Assembly (NCBI GenBank): GCA_963702935.1
Contig: OY969772.1
Location: 1,116,001-1,180,000 of the forward strand
DNA length: 64,000 nucleotides
Source: DAOTWA01 sp963702935
Lineage (GTDB): Bacteria > Chloroflexota > Anaerolineae > Anaerolineales > Anaerolineaceae
Reading direction: 5' to 3'
Of this stretch, positions 51,796 through 60,371 are shown piece after piece. Below the pieces are notes generated by a model, which saw nothing but the letters and a program-made list of their open reading frames with translations, ran no database searches and was not told where the DNA came from. How positions within the stretch are numbered: position 1 is the first letter of the stretch; each line of letters begins with the position of its first letter. The position numbers were made by a program, and so were the translations under genes.

Positions 51796-53400
51796 TTGAA
51801 CCTGCACCCGCAGTTGGTGCAGGCTGTCGCTGAGCTTGGCTATCTTTCCCCCACACCCATCCAGGCGGAAGTCGTCCCGCTCATGCTGGCCGGCCAGGAC
51901 GTGGTTGGCCAGGCGCAAACCGGCACCGGAAAGACGGCCGCCTTTGCCCTGCCCATGCTCCACGCCCTCCAGCCCGACCAGAAATACGTCCAGGGGCTGG
52001 TGCTGGTGCCTACCCGCGAATTGGCCTTGCAGGTAGCCGGAGCCATCGCCGCTTACGGCAAGCACAGCAACGTGCGCGTGCTGGCCGTCTACGGTGGGCA
52101 GGCCTACGGCCCGCAAATCGGCCAATTGCGCCGTGGAGTCGATATCGTGGTGGGCACCCCCGGGCGCCTGTTCGACCTGATCGAGCGCGCCGTGCTGGAA
52201 TTGAGCGCCCTGCGCACCGTCGTGCTGGACGAGGCCGACGAAATGCTCAGCATGGGCTTCATCGAAGACATCCAGGCCATCCTGTCCAATACGCCGGCCG
52301 AGCGCCAGACTGCGCTCTTTTCCGCCACGCTTCCCACCGCCATCCGCCGCCTGGCGGAGCGGTACATGCACGACCCTCAGCCGGTGACCATCCAGCGCGA
52401 GCAGGTTACGCTGGACGCCATCGAGCAGCGTTATTACCTGGTCAACGCCGGCGATAAGGTCGCCGCGCTCACCCGTCTGTTCGAGGTGGAAGAGGTCAGC
52501 AGCGCTTTGATCTTCGTGCGTACCCGCGTGGAAACCGCCGACCTGGCCGGCGAGCTGTCAGCGCGCAACTTTCCGGCGGAGGCCTTGAGCGGGGAGCTGA
52601 CCCAGGAAGCGCGCGAGCGCACCTTGAATCGCTTTCGCCAGCGCCAGATCCAGGTGGTGGTAGCCACGGACGTGGCCGCCCGCGGGTTAGACATCGAGGA
52701 TATTTCCCACGTGTTCAATTTTCAGCTTCCGGACGACCCGGAGATCTACGTCCATCGCATCGGACGCACCGGGCGAGCCGGAAAAACGGGCAAAGCGATT
52801 ACCCTCATCGCGCCCGGGGAACGCCGCCAGTTGGGACAGGTGGAGAAGTTTACGCACAAGAAGATCGAGCGCGCCACGCTGCCCGGCGAAGAGGACATCC
52901 GCGTCCTGCGCGAAGAAAAATTGATGCGCAAGGTGGCCGTCTGGCTGCAGCGCGGGCGCTGCCAGCGCGAGCACGCGCTGGCCGAAAAGCTGGTCGCCGA
53001 GGGGTATGATCCCCTGGATATCGCCGCGGCGGCGCTCAAAGTCGCCCGCAGCGAAGAGAAGCAGCGCCCCATCTACGCGGTCGGCGAGGTGCTCGAAACT
53101 CGCCCGCGGGCAGCCGGCCGCATCCCCGATCGGCAGAACGCCCGCGCCGGAGGGACTTCGCACGAGCCGGGAATGGTGCGCCTACAACTCAATATCGGCC
53201 GCCAGCAAGGCTTGAACCCCAATGAAATCGTCGGGATGATCGCCTCGCGGGCCGAGATTCCCGGCCACGTCATCGGCAAGATCAGCATCCAATCCAATCG
53301 CTCGTTTGTGGACGTGCCGGAAGAGATGGTTCCCCAGGTATTGGCCCGCACGCGCGACGCCCGCATCCGGCGCCAATCGATGGAATTACAGGTGGCCTGA
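51796..53400 (+). CDS. DEAD-box RNA helicase with DbpA-like C-terminal domain
   Basis: 534 residues. Motifs: Q (GYLSPTPIQAEVVP), I AQTGTGKTAAFA, Ia VPTRELALQ, Ib TPGRLFDLI, II VLDEADEML, III FSATLPT, IV LIFVRTRVETADL, V ATDVAARGLDIE, VI HRIGRTGRAG. From residue 430 a DbpA-type RNA-binding domain follows (VRLQLNIGRQQGLNPNEIVG, IGKISIQSNRSFVDVPEE), as in DeaD/CsdA. The annotated start is a TTG. A proper ATG at 51774 after GAGGAG would encode MSTEFTQLNLHPQL if one A at 51777 were absent, so a one-base indel sits just behind the start codon. Confidence 0.88.
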   Translation: MNLHPQLVQAVAELGYLSPTPIQAEVVPLMLAGQDVVGQAQTGTGKTAAFALPMLHALQPDQKYVQGLVLVPTRELALQVAGAIAAYGKHSNVRVLAVYGGQAYGPQIGQLRRGVDIVVGTPGRLFDLIERAVLELSALRTVVLDEADEMLSMGFIEDIQAILSNTPAERQTALFSATLPTAIRRLAERYMHDPQPVTIQREQVTLDAIEQRYYLVNAGDKVAALTRLFEVEEVSSALIFVRTRVETADLAGELSARNFPAEALSGELTQEARERTLNRFRQRQIQVVVATDVAARGLDIEDISHVFNFQLPDDPEIYVHRIGRTGRAGKTGKAITLIAPGERRQLGQVEKFTHKKIERATLPGEEDIRVLREEKLMRKVAVWLQRGRCQREHALAEKLVAEGYDPLDIAAAALKVARSEEKQRPIYAVGEVLETRPRAAGRIPDRQNARAGGTSHEPGMVRLQLNIGRQQGLNPNEIVGMIASRAEIPGHVIGKISIQSNRSFVDVPEEMVPQVLARTRDARIRRQSMELQVA

Positions 53401-53414
53401 CGCCAGCCGCAGCC

Positions 53415-53447
53415 GTAGGGTGCGGTCGTTCTCCAGACCGCACCATC
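53415..53447. repeat. Family A short hairpin
   Basis: GTAGGGTGCGGTC then 8 bases and GACCGCACC. It lies between two genes that converge (helicase + and sigma factor -) and may end both transcripts. Confidence 0.65.
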
Positions 53448-53461
53448 CCCACACGTAGGCA

Positions 53462-54689
53462 TCATCTCGCGCCGTTGAGCATCTCGTCCAGCCGCCGCTG
53501 AAGATAAGCGCGCTCGGCGCTGTTGCCGCACAGGGCCAGCGCTCGCGCGTAGGCCTGCGCGGCAGCCGCGCGCCGGCCCGTCCGGCGCAGCAGATCGGCG
53601 CGCGCGGCGTGATAGGGATAATAGTCCTCCACCCCCTGGATGCGGCCCAGCAGCTCCAGGCCGGCGGCCGGGCCCTGCGCCATCGCCACCGCCACCGCGC
53701 GGTTCACCGCGACCACCGCCGAGGGAGTCATCGTCGCCAGGCGGGCATACAGGGCCGCGATCTGCCGCCAGTCGGTGGCCTCCGCCGCCGGCGCTTCGGC
53801 GTGCAGCGCGCTGATGGCCGCCTGCACCTGATAGGGCCCCGGATCGTAAAGGGCCAGCGCCTCGTCCAGAACCGCCATCCCCTCGCGGATTTTGCGCCTG
53901 ATCCCAGCGGCTGCGATCCTGCTCGTCGAGCAGGACGAGCTCGCCGGCCGCGTCGAGCCGCGTCTCGCGCCGCGAATCGTGCAGCAGCATCAGCGCCAGC
54001 AGGCCGCGCGCCTCGGCGCTCCGCGGCAGCAGCGTGACCAGCACGCGGCCCAGGCGGATGGCTTCCTCGCACAGCTCGCGCCGGATGGGCGTATCGCCGG
54101 CGGTGGCGCAGTATCCCTCGTTGAAGATCAGGTAGAGCACCGCCAGCAGCGCATCCAGCCGTTCCGGCAGCAGGTCGGCGGGCGGCACGCGATAGGGGAT
54201 GCCCGCGTTGCGGATCTTCCCCCGCGCCCGCGCCAGCCGCTGCGCCATCGTCGGCGTCGGCACGAGGAAGGCGCGCGCGACCTCCTGCGTGGATAAGCCG
54301 CCCAGCGTGTGCAGGGTCAGCGCCACCTGCGCTTCCAGCCCCAGCGCCGGATGGCAGCAGGTGAACATCAGTTTCAGGCGATCGTCGGGCAGCGAGTCGT
54401 CCATCTCAGGTTCGTCCAGTGTAGCAAGGGAATCGAGGATGACCGCGTTGCGCACCTCCGTCGAGACGCGCCTCAAGCGGTCGATGGCGCGGCGCCTGGC
54501 CACGGTGGTCAGCCAGGCGCCGGGATTGCGCGGAACGCCGTCGATCTCCCAGCGTTCCAACGCATTGACCAGCGCATCTTGCAGCGCATCCTCGGCCAGC
54601 TCGAAATCTCCGAGCTGGCCGATCAGCGCCGCCAGCACCCGCCCGTGCTCTTCGCGGAAAGTCTTTTCGATCTGCGCCGCGGCAGTCAT
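53462..54689 (-). CDS. ECF42-like sigma factor (SigJ-type with TPR tail), one frameshift
   Basis: About 410 residues from ATG 54689 (GGGTGAGG upstream). Region 2 is LGDFELAEDALQDALVNALERW and AWLTTVARRRAIDRLRR. Region 4 is HTLGGLSTQEVARAFLVPTP then QRLARARGKIR. The long C-terminal extension includes LLAVLYLIFNEGYCATAGD and TPR-like AYARALALCGNSAER. Frame is lost near 53898 in GCGCAAAATCC; with one A fewer it reads AQIREGMAVLDEALALY and continues to 53462. This group normally pairs with a YCII/DGPF gene upstream, and a remnant of that gene is at 54706-54768. Confidence 0.8.
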
Positions 54690-54705
54690 CCTCACCCTGT
54701 CATGG

Positions 54706-54768
54706 CTATTGCGGGGTAGATCCTTGCACGATAGATTCTTTTGCGTACATCAGCAGCATGTATTTCAT
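54706..54768 (-). pseudogene. 20-codon remnant of a YCII/DGPF gene
   Basis: From ATG 54768 (TCAGGAGAATAAAGCC upstream) the text is MKYMLLMYAKESIVQGSTPQ and stop. MKYMLLMYA is the usual beginning of YCII-related DGPF proteins, which accompany ECF42 sigma factors. Nearly all of the gene has been lost by an internal deletion, leaving start and ribosome site in front of the sigma gene. Confidence 0.6.
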
Positions 54769-54889
54769 GGCTTTATTCTCCTGACAGATAGATTATAGGT
54801 GGTTCTTGCCTTTCTATAAATACGTCGAACGGCGAAGCCTCAAAATGACAGATCGTCAGGGATTCTCATGCTTTGCTCATCTGTCGATG

Positions 54890-55015
54890 CCCCCAGGAAA
54901 GCCCTCTAGGAGGGCGCCTGGCGCACCGCCTGTTAGCGAGTCAAAACGCTCTTAATCGGCTTGCGCTTTTTGGTCGCGCAGAAAGGGGGGAAAAGTATAA
55001 TGGAGGGGGATGGGG
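54890..55015 (+). repeat. Family A long repeat, degenerate, with promoter
   Basis: GCCCTCTAGGAGGGCGCCTGGCGCACC and the hairpin-like AACGCTCTTAATCGGCTTGCGCTTTTT (54946-54970) are followed by TCGCGC (54974-54979), 16 bases and TATAAT (54996-55001). It aligns with 55560-55620. The -10 box is 22 bases before the next start codon. Confidence 0.6.
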
Positions 55016-55022
55016 AAAAAAG

Positions 55023-55475
55023 ATGAGAAATTACGCGTTCGGGTTTTCCTTGGTGGGTCTTGGGTTATACGCGTTGCAACTGCTTCCCAATGTGATCTGG
55101 ATGCTCGCGCCGCCGGCCAACAACGTGCTGACGAAAAACAGTTCCGCCTATCCAATATTGAATATCATCGAGCAGGTCTTGGGGATTACGACGGTCGCTG
55201 TATTGATCTTGGTGATCGACAAAGGCGGTGGGAGAAACAGTAGCCTCTATCTTGGAGCGGCAATTCTGTTCTTGCTCGGGTATTACGTCGCGTGGATTTT
55301 CTACTATCGAGGCGTGGTGTCCCCGGGGCTGCTCATCCTTGGAATCGCGGCCATGCCGCCTTTATATTTCTTCTTCGCCGGGCTGTGGATGAAAAACTAC
55401 GTCGCCCTCATTCCCTGCGTAATCTTTGGGGTTACCCATGTCGCGATCACCTGCTCTACGTATTTGAAGGTGTAA
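55023..55475 (+). CDS. Four-helix membrane protein, unknown
   Basis: 150 residues from ATG 55023 with four hydrophobic segments: GFSLVGLGLYALQLLPNVIW, GITTVAVLILVI, LYLGAAILFLLGYYVAWIFY and LLILGIAAMPPLYFFFAGLW, plus a last one near 135-148. It begins almost at the -10 region of the repeat-borne promoter upstream, so the leader is very short. I do not recognise a named family. It is flanked on both sides by family A long repeats. Confidence 0.6.
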   Translation: MRNYAFGFSLVGLGLYALQLLPNVIWMLAPPANNVLTKNSSAYPILNIIEQVLGITTVAVLILVIDKGGGRNSSLYLGAAILFLLGYYVAWIFYYRGVVSPGLLILGIAAMPPLYFFFAGLWMKNYVALIPCVIFGVTHVAITCSTYLKV

Positions 55476-55702
55476 GGCGCGGTGGTTCGCCAGACCGCAC
55501 CGCCCCCGTTGAGCAGAAGCAGTGGCGTGCGCTGAGGCGCACCCTTCGATATGAACATCGAAGCGCGCTTCAATCGGAGGGCTTTTTTTTGTTGCGCAGA
55601 AATGAGGGAAAAGTATAATGAATGATGGTGGGGAAAAGGTCCCCTGACTGATTTAGTAGAAACGATGCGGTACAGCCCCACTCGTTTCGCTTGGAGACGC
55701 AC
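55473..55702 (+). repeat. Family A long repeat with embedded promoter
   Basis: The most complete copy. It has GCGCGGTGGTTCGCCAGACC, a GGCGCACCC block and the hairpin GCGCGCTTC/GGAGGGC with T8 (55564-55590). Then come TTGCGC (55592-55597), 16 bases and TATAAT (55614-55619), GGGGAAAAGGTCCCC, and a CTCGTTTCGCTTGGAG end. It overlaps the previous gene's stop and points at the DarT gene 183 bases on. Confidence 0.72.
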
Positions 55703-55884
55703 AAACCGCGGAAGTATTGTTTGCCAAATAAGGCATATCATGCAATTACATCACTATTGCTTTTGGGTGCATCGCCGACGATGTATTGCGTGATGTCCAC
55801 ATTGTGCTATCAAGGCGTCAAAGATTCCTAATATAAAAATTTAGCAATGAATGAGATGGTCATAGAAACAATGGAAATCGCAAA

Positions 55885-56545
55885 ATGACGATCCCTACGC
55901 AACCGAAGATCTATCATATTGTGCATGTGGACAAGTTGCCGTCAATTATCGCGGATGGCTGTCTTTGGTGCGATGGAGAAATCGTCCGGCGCAGATCGCC
56001 GGGGACCACCATTGGCATGACCCGCATTAAGGAGCGACGGCTTAATCGAGTTGACTCTGGCCAGTCACCCGAATTTACATGTGGGTGACTGCGTGCCATT
56101 CTATTTTTGTCCGCGTTCGGTCATGCTTTATCTGATCTATCAGGCTAACCATCCGGAATTGGCGTATCGTGGCGGGCAGATACCAATCGTGCATTTGGAA
56201 GCAGATCTTCGTGCTTCAGTCGCATGGGCCCAGCAAAATAACCAACGTTGGGCGTTTACCTTGTCAAACGCCGGGGCCTATTATTTCGAGGATCGCTGCG
56301 ACTTGACGCAATTGAATGAAATCAATTGGGACGCCGTGCAAGCCAATAAATGGAGCGGAAACGGTATTGCGCCATCAATCATGGAAGGCAAACAGGCGGA
56401 GTTTCTGATGGCATACAACTTCCCTTGGCACTTGATCGAACGGATCGGTGTATACTCACGGGGAATCTATCAGCGAGTGACCAATGCGCTGCCAGCAGGC
56501 GGTCATCGCCCGCTAGTTGAAATAAAACCGGAATGGTATTATTGA
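55885..56545 (+). pseudogene. darT: DarT-like DNA ADP-ribosyltransferase toxin, one frameshift
   Basis: The N-terminal frame reads IYHIVHVDKLPSIIADGCLW (the DUF4433/DarT entry with the NAD-pocket His) and TTIGMTRIKERRL. An extra C at 56047 breaks it. Without that base the text is RLNELTLASHPNLHVGDCV and runs on through VPFYFCPRSVMLYLIYQANH to the catalytic-Glu motif GKQAEFLMAYNFPW and the end at 56545, about 220 residues. DarT modifies thymidines in single-stranded DNA. The following DarG gene starts 17 bases on and is intact. Either the toxin is inactivated or the base is an error. Confidence 0.82.
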
Positions 56546-56561
56546 TAAGGAGGAGGCTAAG

Positions 56562-57623
56562 ATGATTGAATACAAGCGTGGCGACATATTACGAGAAGAA
56601 GCCGAAGCCCTCGTCAATACGGTAAACTGTGTCGGCGTGATGGGCCGCGGTATCGCGCTTCAGTTCAAGAACGCCTTTCCAGAAAACTTCAAAGCTTATG
56701 CCGCAGCTTGCAAGAACAAGGAAGTGAAGCCAGGCCGAATGTTCGTGTTCGAGACCGGGCAACTGACCAACCCGCGTTACATCATTAATTTCCCCACTAA
56801 GCGGCATTGGCGTGGCAAGAGCCGGATGGAGGATATCGAGGCCGGGCTCAAGGCACTAGCCGACACGATACAGCGATACAATATTCATTCTATCGCCATC
56901 CCACCTTTGGGTAGCGGTTTGGGCGAACTTGACTGGGTAGAAGTCAGGCCACGCATCGAGGCGAGCCTGCAACCGCTCACTGAGGTGCGCATTTTGCTCT
57001 ACGAACCTCATGGGGCACCCGCTACCGAGAAAATGGTGCATAGCCGTGAGGCGCCGACCATGACGGCAGGACGAGCAGCGCTCATAGAATTAATGAGTCG
57101 CTACCTCGCCGGTTTGCTCGACCCATCTGTAACGTTGCTAGAAGTTCACAAGTTGATGTATCTTATGCAGGAGGCCGGCGAACCGTTGCGACTTAAGTAT
57201 CGGAAAGGTTCTTATGGCCCTTATGCCGAGAATCTTCGCCATGTATTGAATGCCATCGAGGGTCATCTTGTCTCTGGCTATGCCGATGGCGGCGATGCGC
57301 CGGATAAGCATCTCAAGCTGGTGCCGGGAGCAATCGATGACGCTAAGTCCTTCCTGCAACAGCATCCGGATACCCGTACTCGCTTTGACAAAGTGGCAAA
57401 TCTAGTGGATGGTTTCGAATCGCCATTTGGTCTAGAGCTTTTATCCACGGTCCATTGGGTAATGAAAAACGAATCCGTCAATTCTGTCGATGAGGTGATC
57501 AATCACACGTATGCCTGGAACGACCGCAAACGACAGTTTACTCCTCGCCAGATCGCTCTTGCTGCGAATGTGATGGTGGATAAAGGTTGGATAAAGAAAC
57601 TGGAACCTGGAAGGAACATTTGA
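56562..57623 (+). CDS. darG: DarG-like macrodomain antitoxin
   Basis: 353 residues (AAGGAGGAGG upstream). Residues 1-150 form the macrodomain that removes ADP-ribose from DNA: VNTVNCVGVMGRGIALQFK, FPTKRHWRGKSRMEDIEAGL, IAIPPLGSGLGELDW. From residue 165 a second domain (LLDPSVTLLEVHKLMYLMQE, YRKGSYGPYAENLRHVLNAI) has the KLMYL and YGPY marks seen in Panacea/DUF4065 proteins. It is the part expected to bind the toxin. The gene directly follows DarT in one transcript. Intact, so the cell would be protected if DarT is ever made. Confidence 0.9.
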   Translation: MIEYKRGDILREEAEALVNTVNCVGVMGRGIALQFKNAFPENFKAYAAACKNKEVKPGRMFVFETGQLTNPRYIINFPTKRHWRGKSRMEDIEAGLKALADTIQRYNIHSIAIPPLGSGLGELDWVEVRPRIEASLQPLTEVRILLYEPHGAPATEKMVHSREAPTMTAGRAALIELMSRYLAGLLDPSVTLLEVHKLMYLMQEAGEPLRLKYRKGSYGPYAENLRHVLNAIEGHLVSGYADGGDAPDKHLKLVPGAIDDAKSFLQQHPDTRTRFDKVANLVDGFESPFGLELLSTVHWVMKNESVNSVDEVINHTYAWNDRKRQFTPRQIALAANVMVDKGWIKKLEPGRNI

Positions 57624-57733
57624 AGCTTGTAAGCATCAAAAATAAAGGGGGAATCCATAATTGCATTGCTTTATTCCTTCTTGACTGATGCAGATTGCAT
57701 CCAAGAGACTTTCTACGAGCGTGCGTTCAGTTC

Positions 57734-57765
57734 GTAGGATGTAATCGTTCTCCAGACCGCACCGG
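57734..57765. repeat. Decayed family A hairpin
   Basis: CGTAGGATGTAATCGTTCTCC then AGACCGCACC would be the short hairpin with several changes in the left arm. No other feature was recognised between DarG and the gene at 57813. Confidence 0.4.
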
Positions 57766-57812
57766 CCAACTACCATCCGCATGGAAATCGCAGCGAATAA
57801 GAGAATCATCCC

Positions 57813-58310
57813 ATGACCACTGAGCCTTCTCCCCATTCCTGCCTGACGATACGGTCGATTCCCTGGGGCCTGATTCTGATGTCTACCACAATCTTGCCCC
57901 TTTTCATCTGGGGAGCCGTTCAGGATCCATCCGAAAGGCTCTGGCTGGTGATGATTGTGGCGATCGGGGCCGCGTTACTCTTCTTCGCGGAAACCGGCAC
58001 CTGCACGCTGGACGCGGCTCAACGCCGGGTGTTCATTCGGCAAAGCCGCATCTGGCGCAGAAAGCAGTGGGACTTTAGCTTCGATGATCTTCAGCACGTG
58101 TCCGTCGAGCGCGCCAGGTCTTTGAATGCCACCCACTCGGCCACCTACCGGCTGGTCTTCATCCTGAAATCGGGCGATCGCCTGCACCTGACCAGTTATC
58201 TGGCGGCGGGCAAAAGCGGCAAAGACCGGCAAGCGCAGCAGATCACCGCTTTTATCGACCAACAGCGTTCGCATCCGGTGGGAGCTGCGCTGGACGGCGT
58301 CAGCCGATGA
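57813..58310 (+). CDS. Membrane protein with PH-like cytoplasmic part, unknown
   Basis: 165 residues. Two helices (WGLILMSTTILPLFIWGAV and LWLVMIVAIGAALLFFA) are followed by a soluble part of about 100 residues with alternating strands (TLDAAQRRVFIRQSRIWRR, FSFDDLQHVSVERAR, TYRLVFILKSGDRLHL) reminiscent of bacterial PH-type domains. No named family recognised. It converges with the UbiA gene and overlaps its 3' end by 11 bases. Confidence 0.6.
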   Translation: MTTEPSPHSCLTIRSIPWGLILMSTTILPLFIWGAVQDPSERLWLVMIVAIGAALLFFAETGTCTLDAAQRRVFIRQSRIWRRKQWDFSFDDLQHVSVERARSLNATHSATYRLVFILKSGDRLHLTSYLAAGKSGKDRQAQQITAFIDQQRSHPVGAALDGVSR

Positions 58311-59154
58311 AGCGCCCGATTAGAAAAGCGATCACGCCCAGCGTGGCCCCCAGGTAGGCCCCGCGCATCGCCTGGCGTCCCGCTTGCGGGCTTTGAGACC
58401 TCCAAAGCTTGAACGAGAAATAAACCAGTACGCCATCGGTGATCAGGATGGTGATCCGATAACCGCTCCCCAGCCAGCCCAGGAGAGCAGGCAAGAGACT
58501 TAACCCAATCACCAGGCACCACAGACCTATGGAGATTCGCAGGGCAAAGCGCTTGCCTTTGAGCAGCGCGATAGAACGCGAGCCGCGCTGCTTGTCCCCC
58601 TCCATGTCCATGGCGTCTCCGGCGATCTCTTCGCCCAGGTCGATGCAGAACGCCATCCAGGCAAACGTCCACACGATGCTATTCCAGGGCGCCTGCATCG
58701 AGACGGCCCCCAGGATAAACGTGACGCCCACCGAAGCGCTGACCATCAAATTCCCGGGCAGGCCGGTTTGTTTGTAGCGCCAATTGTAAAGAAAGCCGAT
58801 CAGCCAGAATAGAACGCTGATCAGCAGAGCCTGGGCGCCCAGCGCCCAGGCCGCCGACAACCCCACCAGGGTGGTCACGACGGTCAGGCCGATCACGTCC
58901 GCGCGGCTCACCGCCCCGGAAGGCAAAGGCCGCTCGGGCGCGTTGATCAGATCGACCTCGTAATCGAAATAATCGTTCAAAATGAGCGCTGAGCCGGATA
59001 AGGCAAAAGCGCAAATGAACCCCAGGATTCCGATTGGCCAGGATGGGAGCCTGCCGGATGCGAGGATTTGGCCGGTGGTCACGCAAATCCCGGCCGCAGC
59101 GGGAAGCTCAGGCCGGAATAGCCGGATCATGCCTTTGATTTTCTTCGATGGCAT
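58300..59154 (-). CDS. UbiA family prenyltransferase
   Basis: 284 residues with about nine helices. The two Asp-rich prenyl-diphosphate sites are LNDYFDYEVDLINAPERPLP (N-D-x-x-D-x-x-x-D) and GEEIAGDAMDMEGDKQRGS (D-x-x-D variant). Membrane enzyme that joins a prenyl chain to an acceptor; the acceptor (quinone head, glycerol phosphate or chlorophyllide) cannot be told from the sequence. A TATAAT box ends six bases before ATG 59154, so the transcript may be leaderless, or MIRLFRPELP at 59130 may be the true start. Confidence 0.85.
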   Translation of the reverse strand: MPSKKIKGMIRLFRPELPAAAGICVTTGQILASGRLPSWPIGILGFICAFALSGSALILNDYFDYEVDLINAPERPLPSGAVSRADVIGLTVVTTLVGLSAAWALGAQALLISVLFWLIGFLYNWRYKQTGLPGNLMVSASVGVTFILGAVSMQAPWNSIVWTFAWMAFCIDLGEEIAGDAMDMEGDKQRGSRSIALLKGKRFALRISIGLWCLVIGLSLLPALLGWLGSGYRITILITDGVLVYFSFKLWRSQSPQAGRQAMRGAYLGATLGVIAFLIGRFIG

Positions 59155-59193
59155 GGCCCCATTATACCAAGCCCCGATTCCTGGCCGGATGTC

Positions 59194-59588
59194 TCAATCC
59201 CCGCTTTCCGAGGCGGGGATCGAGCGGCCGGCCCGCAAATAATAGATCAGCGCAAAGACGAAGAAGGGCAGCAGCAGCACCAGGCCGCCGATATTATCGC
59301 CGAAGGCGGCGGCATCGTCGCGCTCGAGCGGAATGGCCACGAGCTGGATGATCAGCGCCAGCCCCGTCAGCACGATGGGGACAAGGCTCCGTTTGTAGCG
59401 GTTGCGCCCGGAGAGGAACCACACCAGGCAGGCGACCCCAACCAGGGGCAGCCCGATATCGTCCAGGCGATCCGGCCAATCGTTTTCGACCGGGCTGAAG
59501 GCCAGGGTTCCGAACGCCAACCCTCCAAAGAGCAGCACGGCCGTGACCATGAGGTTATACCCATGATGGATACTCTCTTTTATCGTCA
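59194..59588 (-). CDS. Small four-helix membrane protein, unknown
   Basis: 131 residues from ATG 59588. Four hydrophobic segments: NLMVTAVLLFGGLAFGTLAF, IGLPLVGVACLVWFLSG, VPIVLTGLALIIQLVA and IGGLVLLLPFFVFALIYYL. It starts 16 bases after the SDR stop and is probably in the same transcript as the SDR gene, under TetR control. Family not recognised; it resembles small membrane proteins that travel with TetR/SDR genes. Confidence 0.65.
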
Positions 59589-59603
59589 TTTTTATGCGCC
59601 TTC

Positions 59604-60356
59604 CTAATCCATGATAACGCCGCCGTTGACCGGGATATACGTTCCGGTCAGGAAGCCGCTGGCGTCGCTGGCCAGAAAGGCAATCACCTGGGCAACGTCC
59701 TCCGGGGTGGCAATGCGGCGCAGCGGGGTGATCGCCGCGATTTGTTGACGCACTTCGGGGGGCAATCTCGCGCTCAATTGCGTGTCGACCATGCCCGGGG
59801 CGATGGTATTGACGGTGATGCCATCGGGGCCGAATTCCTGCGCCAGGGCTCTGGCCAGGCTGGCCAGGGCGCCAAACGCCAGGACAAGGCTGGTCAGGCC
59901 CGGCATGTTGGGGTGTCTGCCCCAATCGCTGTTGACAAAGATCAAACGACCCGAGCGTTGCGCGCGCATCAAAGGCAGGGCTGCGTGCGCAATCTCGTAT
60001 GCGGATTTCAGCCCGGTCTGGGGAGCGCGGATGAACTCCTCCCACGTGAAGGCCGGGAATGGCTTGAGCATCCCCTGCGCGGGGACGCTATGCACCACGA
60101 TGTCCAAATGGCCGGCCAGGTGGTGAGCCTCTTGAACCAACTGGCTCACCTGTTCAGGGTCCCGGGCATCGGATTGGCGGAGAATGACGTTTCCACCCGT
60201 GGCCTCGATCGATTGGGCCAGCTCCTCGGCTGCGGCGGCGTCATGCGCATAACTCGCTATCACCCTTGCGCCTTGTGCGGCCAGGGCGCGGGTGGTAGCT
60301 GCGCCAATCCCCCGGCTGCCGCCGGCCACGAGAGCGACTTTTCCTTTCAAATCCAT
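59604..60356 (-). CDS. SDR family protein lacking the YxxxK active site
   Basis: 250 residues of the short-chain dehydrogenase fold. The cofactor motif is VAGGSRGIGAATTRALA (T/S-G-x-x-x-G-I-G), and the ADAR-type Asp in RQSDARD and the C-terminal PGMVDT and GTYIPVNGG are typical of FabG-like members. Where the catalytic Y-x-x-x-K should stand, the sequence is SLVLAFGALASLARALA, so Tyr and Lys are replaced by Leu and Phe. The Ser in FVNSDWG is kept. It probably binds NAD(P) without classical reduction. Divergent from the TetR gene at 60521, with operator motifs between. Confidence 0.8.
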   Translation of the reverse strand: MDLKGKVALVAGGSRGIGAATTRALAAQGARVIASYAHDAAAAEELAQSIEATGGNVILRQSDARDPEQVSQLVQEAHHLAGHLDIVVHSVPAQGMLKPFPAFTWEEFIRAPQTGLKSAYEIAHAALPLMRAQRSGRLIFVNSDWGRHPNMPGLTSLVLAFGALASLARALAQEFGPDGITVNTIAPGMVDTQLSARLPPEVRQQIAAITPLRRIATPEDVAQVIAFLASDASGFLTGTYIPVNGGVIMD

Positions 60357-60371
60357 AATCCAACCTCCTAT

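Noticed and set aside
53073..54695. A 540-codon minus-strand ORF for the sigma factor
   Set aside because: After residue about 265 the text becomes low-complexity Gly/Arg and runs antisense into the helicase; the true C terminus lies in another frame ending at 53462.
59194..60045. A 283-codon minus-strand ORF
   Set aside because: Its first half is an out-of-frame reading of the SDR gene; only the last 131 codons from 59588 have membrane helices and a proper start.
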